DNA of 5,684 bases from positions 1-5,684 of the forward strand of contig MFJA01000029.1 in assembly GCA_001779055.1 (NCBI GenBank), written 5' to 3'. A program made the position numbers and the translations under genes. Shown here piece by piece: positions 1-5,684 of the stretch. How positions within the stretch are numbered: position 1 is the stretch's first letter; each line of letters opens with the position of its first letter. Origin of the DNA: Candidatus Gottesmanbacteria bacterium RBG_16_37_8. GTDB taxonomy: Bacteria; Patescibacteriota; Microgenomatia; 2-02-FULL-39-11. The notes under the pieces were generated by a model that had not been told where the DNA came from, ran no database searches, and saw only the letters and a list, made by a program, of their open reading frames with translations.

Positions 1-265
1 ACCTACCCTGACTGTCTAATTCAATTTGTATGGCCTCAGAACACATCTTTCTTCTTAAATCCCTGCCTGCCCGATCTGAAAATAAAGGACGGGACAGCTC
101 CGGTGATGTAACACTTTCCCACGTTTTTTCTGTAAAACCGAACACACACTCCTCAAAACCAATTGTTAATACCATTCTTTGACCTCCCAGCTCTTCCCTG
201 ATCTTTTTAGGCAGAGCCAGACGGCCTCCTCCCATTAAATTTGGTTCAAATGATCCTAAAAACAT
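1..265 (-). CDS. mraZ: MraZ, division/cell-wall cluster transcriptional regulator (3' end beyond window)
   Basis: This gene is open to the left edge, with 88 codons visible out of about 140-150 usual for the family. The protein starts MFLGSFEPNLMGGGRLALPK, which matches the MraZ N-terminus: a first SpoVT/AbrB-like half with the GR-hydrophobic-x-hydrophobic-P signature at residues 14-19. The second half begins at ELDSQGR (residues 82-88), where the window ends. The first motif lacks the aspartate usually found before GR (it reads LMGGGR), while the second keeps D84. MraZ is a ring-forming DNA-binding protein that in studied bacteria represses its own promoter and the dcw genes; that role is taken from the family. 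The ATG at 265 is chosen because an AGGA (270-273) lies four bases upstream and the family's MFLG start fits. The gene has its own promoter and operator-like repeats just upstream. The rest of the division cluster (rsmH, ftsI and so on) is expected to the left but is not visible. Confidence 0.95.
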   Translation of the reverse strand, partial: MFLGSFEPNLMGGGRLALPKKIREELGGQRMVLTIGFEECVFGFTEKTWESVTSPELSRPLFSDRAGRDLRRKMCSEAIQIELDSQGR

Positions 266-271
266 GATTTC

Positions 272-306
272 CTACAACTTTCACCATTTATCACCATTTA
301 TTTCCA
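272..306 (-). promoter_or_regulatory. MraZ-box operator: four 10-base-period repeats
   Basis: On the minus strand four five-base units follow one another with exactly five bases between them: TGGAA (302-306), TGGTG (292-296), TGGTG (282-286) and a weak TGTAG (272-276). The middle two units sit in a perfect 10-base tandem repeat of AAATGGTGA(T/A). Known MraZ operators, such as the TGGGN boxes of E. coli, have this same 5+5 layout, so MraZ autoregulation is the natural reading. The array touches the -10 box, covers the predicted transcription start and reaches the AGGA ribosome site, a position that suits repression. Spacing and repeat are seen directly; binding is inferred. Confidence 0.75.
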
Positions 307-335
307 TAATGCAACGAACAGCTACTATTTGTCAA
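306..335 (-). promoter_or_regulatory. Sigma70-type promoter of mraZ
   Basis: Reading the minus strand, a perfect -35 box TTGACA (330-335) is followed by an 18-base spacer and a -10 box CATTAT (306-311), which matches TATAAT at four of six positions. Transcription would start near 298-300, leaving a leader of roughly 35 bases before the mraZ ATG at 265. The region just upstream of the -35 box is AT-rich. The placement, in the only sizeable gap of the window and immediately before mraZ, supports the call. The start site is predicted, not measured. Confidence 0.7.
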
Positions 336-397
336 GAGGGAACAATATAAAACGGGGTGGATGCGGATTTAAAAAATTTATAGAAGGGGTCGGAGAT

Positions 398-2011
398 TTA
401 CTTTTGACCGAGAACAATGACAAAATCAAACTTAGAATCAGCAGGAAGTGATTCTACAGTTGAGGTATCAAAATCTTTTGAGAGATCGCTAACGACCAAA
501 GGCAGATACTTTCTGGCATCTTCTTTTACCCTTATTACCGTACTTTGGTAGTCATCGCGATCAGCATTGCCAACAGCTATATCCTGATAATCTAAAGCTG
601 CCAGTTTTTCGGCAGCGGATTTGGCAAAACCCGTTTTGTCCGTACCGTTTAACAGCTGTAATTTAATATCGCTTCTTTTATGCTGCGGATTAATGGTCGG
701 AGTAGGTGTTAGAGTCGGCTGAGGTGTAACGGTTGGAGTTGGAGTGGGAGCTGAAATAAAGGGCAAACGCAGTTGACGGCTTTGGGCTATTAAAAGAAAA
801 CTGCCTATTATTATTAAGCTTATGGCTGAAAATAATCCTGTTAAAAGCAGTCTGTTGCCAAAGATAGCCGACAGACCGGATTTTTTGTATTCAATGATAC
901 TTTGCGGAACCAGCGGACTGACCGGAGGAACTTCTTTTGGCATTGCAACTTCTTCGACTTCCATTTTAACGCCCGGTTTTACTGCAGCAACTTCTTGTGC
1001 CTCTTTTTTTTCTAATGGTATTTCCGGCGGGTTGGTTTCAGTTTCTTTGACTGAAACTGACAAAGGTTGAGACACAGCATTAATATCCTCTTCTTTTAAG
1101 TTTTTCAAATCTGTAGCAAAATTTGGTACATCAGACATTTTAGCCAAATTGATTAAACCCAATACTTTATCGAAATAGATCGCCGGAACACCACCTGTGT
1201 CTAATTTTATATTCTGCTTGGATAGTATTTCTTCCACAACAATGCTCATTTTTATTACCGGTATGTCCAATTCTTTTTGAATATCAGAAACCGTTAACTC
1301 CAACGATTTTTCTCCTCCTATGATCAGTTTACTAACGGATATACTTTGTTCGATTTGAATTTTTTTAATGAGGTTTTTAACCTCCGTAATTATATTCTTA
1401 GAAGGAATCTTTTTTTCTACAGAGCTAAGTGGACCGTATTCATCCAAGACGACAATACTTACCATATGATTAATATCGAGATATATAATATTGTCAGATT
1501 GCCCAATTAGCGGTCTTAAAAAAGCATAGATAGAAAAAGCAGTTGATGAAAGGAACGATAATTTTAAGTTTGCTGACTTCAGAGGTTTGGCATAGGAGAT
1601 TACTGTCGAAAGAGGTATAGCCGTAAATACAACCTGTTTAATATCTCCCTTATTAATCTCTTTATAAAAGTTCTCATAAAAAGTTATATCCTTTGTTAAA
1701 AATTCTTTAGCTTTTTCAATTACCTCCTCTGAAGTTTCTTTAGATCCCTGTAAAGTAATTCTTTTGATGACAACAGAATTGTCCGGTAATACTGTGCCAA
1801 CGACTTTATCTTTAATTTCTGCAGGATAAGCATTTTTTAAAGCATCTTTGATTGCTAAAATCAGCTGTTCTCTGTTTAAATTGCCATTTTCATAAGCTTG
1901 AGGATCGAGAACCTTTCTCGAACAGGCTATTATTTTTTCATTTTTAGCAAGAAATCCCTTTTTAGTCTGAATTATTTCAATCGAATTATCGGAAATATGG
2001 AGATAAATCAT
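398..2011 (-). CDS. PilM/FtsA-like actin-fold protein fused through a membrane helix to a LytR_C domain
   Basis: The protein has 537 residues in four parts. Residues 1-292 look like the PilM/FtsA actin-like fold: an opening strand MIYLHISDNSIEIIQ, a second phosphate-type strand YLDINHMVSIVVLDEYG (177-193), an adenosine-type KLIIGGEKSLEL (228-239) and a closing helix near 280-291. Residues 293-386 are a charged, proline-rich linker. One membrane helix spans about 387-409. A Pro/Thr stalk (421-438) leads to a LytR_C domain (about 446-537), recognisable by QLLNGTDKTGFAKSAAEKL and the terminal VIVLGQ. Predicted topology is actin-like domain in the cytoplasm and LytR_C outside. The first phosphate motif is altered (H5 and S7 where Asp and Gly are usual), so ATP binding is uncertain. 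The gene follows the 149-residue protein by 21 bases, with only a weak purine stretch before its ATG. Function is unknown; a link between cell interior and envelope is inferred. Confidence 0.85.
   Translation of the reverse strand: MIYLHISDNSIEIIQTKKGFLAKNEKIIACSRKVLDPQAYENGNLNREQLILAIKDALKNAYPAEIKDKVVGTVLPDNSVVIKRITLQGSKETSEEVIEKAKEFLTKDITFYENFYKEINKGDIKQVVFTAIPLSTVISYAKPLKSANLKLSFLSSTAFSIYAFLRPLIGQSDNIIYLDINHMVSIVVLDEYGPLSSVEKKIPSKNIITEVKNLIKKIQIEQSISVSKLIIGGEKSLELTVSDIQKELDIPVIKMSIVVEEILSKQNIKLDTGGVPAIYFDKVLGLINLAKMSDVPNFATDLKNLKEEDINAVSQPLSVSVKETETNPPEIPLEKKEAQEVAAVKPGVKMEVEEVAMPKEVPPVSPLVPQSIIEYKKSGLSAIFGNRLLLTGLFSAISLIIIGSFLLIAQSRQLRLPFISAPTPTPTVTPQPTLTPTPTINPQHKRSDIKLQLLNGTDKTGFAKSAAEKLAALDYQDIAVGNADRDDYQSTVIRVKEDARKYLPLVVSDLSKDFDTSTVESLPADSKFDFVIVLGQK
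686..754 (-). repeat. Pro/Thr dipeptide repeat encoding an extracellular stalk
   Basis: Within the fusion protein this stretch encodes alternating proline and threonine (PTPTPTVTPQPTLTPTPT at residues 421-438), placed between the membrane helix and the LytR_C domain. The DNA is a degenerate repeat of ACNCC-type hexamers on the minus strand. Such stalks are common as flexible spacers in secreted or wall-associated proteins. A shorter one (IPTPTQVLPT, residues 35-44) follows the membrane helix of the neighbouring 149-residue protein. Confidence 0.7.
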
Positions 2012-2032
2012 AAAATCATCTTTTTATTTATT

Positions 2033-2482
2033 TTACAACGGAAAGGTCTTCCGGTAAACAGAAGCACCATTTTGTGAATTAAATTTAAGAGCTAAATCTA
2101 TACTTTCTACACCGCTGTCATAGACACATTTGCCGCTGGAACAGGTTCCTAATACTATATCATTCCTTTCAATTTCAGATTGACCATCTGCGGTAATCTT
2201 TCCCAAGACACCCCTTGGCAGACCGGCTCCTGTCAGATAGGTTAATTCATATTCAACGGATTCAACATCTGACGGTATGCCAGATATGTTCAGGACAACA
2301 ACACGATTATTGTTTTGTGAAGTTAAGTTAACTTTAATATCTTCAGAAATAGTAGGTAAAACTTGAGTCGGAGTCGGAATAATAACCTCTTGTTGAGGTT
2401 TACTCTTAAAACGGCCTAAAATCCAAATAGAAGAAATGAGAATTAAGCTGAAAATAACTGCAGGTATAATGATTTTTTTCAT
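2033..2482 (-). CDS. Small membrane-anchored extracytoplasmic protein of unknown function
   Basis: I do not recognise this 149-residue protein. It opens with MKK and one hydrophobic segment (residues 4-22) followed by basic residues (R24, K26, K28), which fits an uncleaved N-terminal anchor or a signal sequence without a lipobox cysteine. A short Pro/Thr linker (35-44) follows. The remaining 100 or so residues are rich in short beta-strand patterns (VVVLNISGI, VEYELTYL, IDLALKFN), suggesting a small beta-sandwich outside the cell. Two cysteines, C114 and C119 (CSSGKC), could form a disulfide in a hairpin loop. The start codon overlaps the glyS stop by four bases (ATGA) and no Shine-Dalgarno site is seen, so translation is probably coupled to glyS. 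Its neighbour downstream has the same order of membrane helix then Pro/Thr linker, so the two may act together at the envelope; that is inference. Confidence 0.75.
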   Translation of the reverse strand: MKKIIIPAVIFSLILISSIWILGRFKSKPQQEVIIPTPTQVLPTISEDIKVNLTSQNNNRVVVLNISGIPSDVESVEYELTYLTGAGLPRGVLGKITADGQSEIERNDIVLGTCSSGKCVYDSGVESIDLALKFNSQNGASVYRKTFPL

Positions 2483-3780
2483 GAAGAATGACCGGACAAT
2501 TTTTTACTAAGATAATCTAATAACTTATCCTCATTTATTCTATCCTGTTTGGTTGTATCCCTATTCCTTACGGTCACGGATCCGTCATTTAGTGTATCAT
2601 AATCTATAGTAATGCAAAAGGGAGTTCCAATTTCATCCTGTGAATAATACCTCTTTCCTATATTACCCCGATCATCATAAATAACATTAAATTTGTCTTT
2701 TAAGTTTCGATAAATTTTTCGAGCAAATTTGAGTAATTCCTTTTTATTGGCAAGAAGTGGAAATACGGCTGCTTTAACAGGAGAAAGAGAAGGGTGAAAT
2801 TTCAGATAAATGCGTTTTTCCTCTTCTCTATAGGCATCCAGCAAAAAAGCTAAAGTCAAGCGGTCAACACCGCTTGAAGGTTCGATTGTATAGGGAAGAT
2901 AGGAAATACCCTTTTGGCTATCAAAATAAGAAAGATCTTTTCCTGAAAATTTCTGATGTTGCTTGAGATCAAAATCAGTTCTGTTGGCAATTCCTTCTAT
3001 CTCACCCCAACCCCAAGGAAAACGATATTCTATATCAAAGGTCGCTTTAGAGTAAAACGACAATTCATTTTTGCCATGCTGACGCAATTGAAGGTTAGCT
3101 GAGTTAATTCCCAATTTCTTATACCATTTGATTCTTTCATCCAACCAATACTGATGCCATTTTTCATCTTCTCCTTTTTCAACAAAAAATTCTATTTCCA
3201 TTTGTTCAAATTCCCTCATACGAAAAATAAAATTTTTAGGAGTAATTTCATTCCTGAAGGCTTTTCCTATTTGAGCAATACCAAAAGGAATTTTTTTATT
3301 GAAAGTTTTAAGAACATTTTTAAAATTGATAAATATTCCCTGGGCGGTTTCCGGTCTCAGATAAGCCTGAGACTGCGCATCTTCAAGCGGCCCAATATGA
3401 GTTTTAAACATCAGATTAAACGGTTTCTCTAAAGACAATAACCCCTGACAATCAGGACAGTTTTTTTTATTTGCAGGCAGATCATCAGCGCGAAATCTAT
3501 GATGGCATTTAGTACATTCAACCAAAGGATCGGTAAACGATGATAAATGACCGGATGCTTCCCAAACGCGAGGATGAAGAATCAAGCTTGAATCAAGACC
3601 TAAAATATCATCCCTGGATAAAACATTGTCGTGCCACCAAAGATTTTTTATATTATTTCTCAGTAAAACTCCATAATGACCGTAATCATAAAACGAACCC
3701 AATCCGCCATATATTTCACTTGAAGGATATACAAAACCTCTTCTTTTACAAAGACTGATTATTTTTTCCATTAAATCCAT
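2479..3780 (-). CDS. glyS: Glycyl-tRNA synthetase, class II homodimeric type
   Basis: This enzyme charges tRNA-Gly with glycine using ATP in the cytoplasm. At 433 residues it is slightly shorter than the usual 460 or so of the single-chain (alpha2, also called glyQS) type, and it is not the alpha/beta two-subunit type. Visible signatures are motif 1 around SEIYGGLGSFYDYGHYG (21-37), a zinc-site-like C89-x2-C92 with C108-x2-C111, the conserved RPETAQGIF (142-150), motif 2 with FRNE (175-178) and FRMREFEQMEIEFF (186-199), and motif 3 EPSSGVDRL (300-308). The C-terminal anticodon-binding domain (about 332-430) includes YDDRGNIGKRY and the late TVRNRDT. The ATG at 3780 is kept, but a second Met at codon 4 is also plausible because GGA lies five bases before it and family members often start MEKI. 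It begins nine bases after recO and ends in TGA, overlapping the next gene by four bases. Confidence 0.97.
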   Translation of the reverse strand: MDLMEKIISLCKRRGFVYPSSEIYGGLGSFYDYGHYGVLLRNNIKNLWWHDNVLSRDDILGLDSSLILHPRVWEASGHLSSFTDPLVECTKCHHRFRADDLPANKKNCPDCQGLLSLEKPFNLMFKTHIGPLEDAQSQAYLRPETAQGIFINFKNVLKTFNKKIPFGIAQIGKAFRNEITPKNFIFRMREFEQMEIEFFVEKGEDEKWHQYWLDERIKWYKKLGINSANLQLRQHGKNELSFYSKATFDIEYRFPWGWGEIEGIANRTDFDLKQHQKFSGKDLSYFDSQKGISYLPYTIEPSSGVDRLTLAFLLDAYREEEKRIYLKFHPSLSPVKAAVFPLLANKKELLKFARKIYRNLKDKFNVIYDDRGNIGKRYYSQDEIGTPFCITIDYDTLNDGSVTVRNRDTTKQDRINEDKLLDYLSKKLSGHSS

Positions 3781-3807
3781 ATATATTATTCAGGATAATT
3801 TTGTCAA
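3780..3807 (-). promoter_or_regulatory. Possible internal promoter before glyS
   Basis: At the end of recO, a perfect TTGACA (3802-3807, minus strand) is followed after 16 bases by TATATA (3780-3785), which matches the -10 consensus at four of six positions. Its -35 box sits in the same 11-base word, CTCTTGACAAA, as the mraZ promoter's -35 box. Transcription would start inside codons 2-4 of glyS, which would only work with the codon-4 Met as a nearly leaderless start. The TTGACA also encodes Leu-Thr of RecO, so chance is a fair explanation. Confidence 0.25.
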
Positions 3808-4341
3808 GAGAATATTGCTTTTAATTGTTCTTTCACAAACATCTTCCAAAAATCTTTCAAGCTTAATTCCTGCCAACCTTTGATCTTGAGGAAGATATCC
3901 TGATTGCCATAAAAGGTAATTAGCAAAATCATCAGTTATTTTTGTTTCATCTAATTTAATATGTTTATTTAAAAGATGAAAGTCTGACAATAAGCGGCCA
4001 AATATTTGGGTATGCTCTTCTCTTTCAGGAATCAGTCTGTTTACTAATTCGATCATTTTGAAAGAAACTGCAATCCGGGAAAGATGGGTCTTTAAAAAAG
4101 AAAAGTTGTCAATTGCCTCAACATCGGTAAGAATATCAAAGGTTTTGCCTTTAGCTAAAAATAGTTTTAAATGGTTTAACAGATCCAAATGAGGAGCTTT
4201 ACGGCTGGTTATTTTTCTTACACCTTTGGCAATTATTACTAATTTACCGGAATTTTTTGATAATACAGTCAACCTGTAATCGGCTTCACCCATTTTATCT
4301 TTCCTGATAACCACTCCTTCAATTCTATATGTCCTGATCAT
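3790..4341 (-). CDS. recO: Compact RecO, recombinational DNA repair mediator
   Basis: RecO works with RecR, and in some bacteria RecF, to load RecA onto SSB-coated single-stranded DNA. The N-terminal OB-fold is clear: TYRIEGVVIRKDKMGEADYR (4-23), then LTVLSKNSGKLVIIAKGVRK (24-43) and the following PHLDLLNHLKLFLAKGK (50-66). The helical part follows (about 80-180). The protein has 183 residues against roughly 240 for the family. After the FANYLLWQSGYLPQ helix (139-151) it passes almost directly to the last helix (LERFLEDVCERTIKSNILL, 161-179), so the middle part that carries the zinc-binding cysteines in many RecO proteins is absent and only C169 remains. No leftover coding frame follows the TGA, so this looks like a natural short form and not a frameshift. 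It starts 22 bases after the DUF4012 gene with no visible Shine-Dalgarno site. Confidence 0.88.
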   Translation of the reverse strand: MIRTYRIEGVVIRKDKMGEADYRLTVLSKNSGKLVIIAKGVRKITSRKAPHLDLLNHLKLFLAKGKTFDILTDVEAIDNFSFLKTHLSRIAVSFKMIELVNRLIPEREEHTQIFGRLLSDFHLLNKHIKLDETKITDDFANYLLWQSGYLPQDQRLAGIKLERFLEDVCERTIKSNILLTKLS

Positions 4342-4363
4342 GTGAACAGCAATTTAAGTTATT

Positions 4364-5684
4364 TCAATTGAAAACCAAGAGTTTGTCAGTTTCAAGTATA
4401 AATTTTTCTGCATGCCCCTGAAAATCTACTTCAAATTCATCATCAGCGGTGCCCGGCTGCTTTTGAATCATTAAGGAGAAAGGTTTTTTTCCGGAGAGAT
4501 TATCCGGAAGTCTATATTTTACTTTTACTTCAGCTGATCCTTGAGGTTTGACCGTAAGAAAACCTTCAAAAACAATTTTACCCAATTCTTCGTAAGTTAA
4601 GGTAGGTTTCTCCGATCCGCTAAATTCAATTAAAGTACTTCCAAGCGGCACATAAATTCTTAACCAATTCCTGAGAATTCCGTTAAGACATAATTGGCCT
4701 GCTTCAAGGTTACAATTGGAAGGAGGTGCGGGATTTTTATAACTTAAGGTCAGTGTTTTAACAAATCCATTTCCCTCTTTTTTAATTTCCTGTTTAATAT
4801 TGTTTTTTACAAACAGATTAGATTTGGCTCCGGCAAAATTCACATTACTGACATGAAGATAATCACCGTCAAATTCTTTAATCCTTCCTCCGAAATTTAA
4901 CGATTCTATCCCCTTCTGAGCCTCCTCATCTTTAAAATAGAAAAGGACGTGTTTTTGTTTAACTTCCTCAAGAAACATATGAAATAATTTCCCCCAGTAC
5001 TGAGACGGAGAAACACCCAGTGCCCTTTGCATCATTTGATAAAGAAGTGATCCGATAATCCCTTTACGGTCTTCCCGAAGGAAAGCAACAGGACGTGTTG
5101 CGTAATCTTCTAATTCATAAATAACTTTTGGACAATCACAGCGCTTATCAACACTGGCTGAAAAACTGCGACCGGCAATATTAAATTCACCCAGGATTTC
5201 TACTGTTGATACCAAAACATGGGTATCCAGAGTAATTATGCCTTGGTATTCTCCTAAGTCTACATCAGTATCTTTAAGAAGACTCTCGAATGCATTCATC
5301 GAAACTTTAAAATCAGGTGAAAGATTACTGTCTCTTAACTGATAAAAATTTACATCCTTATGATAAGTTAGAATTTTTTCAGGAGCAGGAAATTGTCTTT
5401 TTTTGGCTTCGTCGAGTTTGTAGATGTCATCTGATCTTTCTACTGTCAGTTTACCTTTATCAACATTAAAAATCGCAAAAGCAGTAATAAATCCGCCGGT
5501 GGCACGAAGTTCAGCGTCATTTTGAAATAGAAACAGGAATTTTTGACCGGTTTTATTACCTAATAAATCCGGCAATTTTTTAAGAAGAGGTTTAGCCTCG
5601 ACGAAAAGAGATGCAGTAGAATTGAAAAGCTCTTTAGCGGTTGCAAGTTTGTTTCTAACTTCAACATTTCCGATTTTTTCAGGA
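4364..5684 (-). CDS. DUF4012 envelope protein, LCP-like (5' end beyond window)
   Basis: The reading frame is open to the right edge, giving 439 residues with the true start outside. The TTG at 5575 is an internal Leu, since the in-frame residues before it (VRNKLATAKELFNSTASLF and on to KPLLKKLPDLLGN) continue the domain. Counting from the first visible codon, the DUF4012 hallmark FLFLFQNDAELRATGGF lies at 49-65, followed by a strand and GKL; GIITLDTHVLVSTVEILGEF is at 148-167; RKGIIGSLLYQMMQRAL is at 206-222. The C-terminal part (from about 290) is beta-rich and includes WLRIYVPLGSTL (340-351). Members usually carry an N-terminal membrane anchor, presumably beyond the window. The family has no established function. 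The motif order resembles LytR-CpsA-Psr phosphotransferases (see findings). Cysteines C182/C184 and C324/C332 could form disulfides if the protein is outside the cell. It precedes recO by 22 bases. Confidence 0.85.
   Translation of the reverse strand, partial: PEKIGNVEVRNKLATAKELFNSTASLFVEAKPLLKKLPDLLGNKTGQKFLFLFQNDAELRATGGFITAFAIFNVDKGKLTVERSDDIYKLDEAKKRQFPAPEKILTYHKDVNFYQLRDSNLSPDFKVSMNAFESLLKDTDVDLGEYQGIITLDTHVLVSTVEILGEFNIAGRSFSASVDKRCDCPKVIYELEDYATRPVAFLREDRKGIIGSLLYQMMQRALGVSPSQYWGKLFHMFLEEVKQKHVLFYFKDEEAQKGIESLNFGGRIKEFDGDYLHVSNVNFAGAKSNLFVKNNIKQEIKKEGNGFVKTLTLSYKNPAPPSNCNLEAGQLCLNGILRNWLRIYVPLGSTLIEFSGSEKPTLTYEELGKIVFEGFLTVKPQGSAEVKVKYRLPDNLSGKKPFSLMIQKQPGTADDEFEVDFQGHAEKFILETDKLLVFN

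Noticed and set aside
336..397. Rho-independent terminator between the fusion gene and mraZ.
   Set aside because: The gap contains AT-rich runs (a TTTAAAAAATTTA-like stretch) and two CCCC blocks, but no GC-rich stem followed by a T-run in the minus direction.
822..1070. Plus-strand reading frame of 82 codons.
   Set aside because: It lies antisense inside the fusion gene over its low-complexity linker, resembles no known family and has no ribosome site; a shadow frame.
3154..3432. Plus-strand reading frame of 92 codons.
   Set aside because: It is antisense to the well-conserved catalytic part of glyS, is rich in Phe and Lys from reversed AT-rich codons, and shows no domain pattern.
3540..3758. 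Plus-strand reading frame of 72 codons.
   Set aside because: It is antisense to the start of glyS, whose protein signatures explain the sequence fully.
2479..3792. Recoded UGA (glycine) as in Gracilibacteria and Absconditabacteria.
   Set aside because: TGA occurs as the stop of glyS, recO and the DUF4012 gene at natural C-termini with the next gene starting close by, so the standard code fits.
3790..4341. recO as a frameshifted pseudogene.
   Set aside because: The short protein still ends with the family's final helix, and glyS begins nine bases later, leaving no room for a displaced remainder.
5573..5575. TTG as the start codon of the DUF4012 gene.
   Set aside because: The frame stays open with sensible residues up to the window edge, and the domain normally continues upstream, so this TTG is an internal leucine.

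Overview
The window reads as chromosomal sequence from an AT-rich bacterium, most likely a member of the Candidate Phyla Radiation / Patescibacteria (Microgenomates-like). This placement is inference. It rests on a DUF4012 envelope protein, a very compact RecO, an actin-like/LytR_C fusion protein, tight packing of genes on one strand, and few recognisable Shine-Dalgarno sites. TGA ends three of the genes (the DUF4012 gene, recO and glyS) at natural protein C-termini, so the standard bacterial code applies and the UGA=Gly lineages are unlikely.

All genes lie on the minus strand and are read from right to left. They are: a DUF4012 protein (5' end beyond the right edge), recO, a dimeric class II glycyl-tRNA synthetase, a small membrane-anchored protein of unknown function, a PilM/FtsA-like + transmembrane + LytR_C fusion protein, and mraZ (3' end beyond the left edge). 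The first five genes are separated by 22 bases or fewer, and one pair overlaps by 4 bases, so they look like a single operon. Before mraZ there is a 132-base gap. It holds a good sigma70-type promoter and a four-unit, 10-base-period array that matches the known layout of MraZ operator boxes. mraZ normally opens the division and cell-wall (dcw) cluster, so that cluster probably continues off the left edge.

The operon mixes housekeeping functions (recombinational repair, tRNA charging) with three proteins predicted to sit in or outside the membrane. The most interesting point is that a DUF4012 protein, whose motif order resembles LytR-CpsA-Psr (LCP) phosphotransferases, is encoded in the same operon as a LytR_C domain, which usually accompanies LCP domains. 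Here LytR_C is instead attached across the membrane to a cytoplasmic actin-like domain, directly upstream of the division cluster. No mobile element, CRISPR array, RNA gene or clear terminator was found, and no gene-free stretch exceeds 132 bases.
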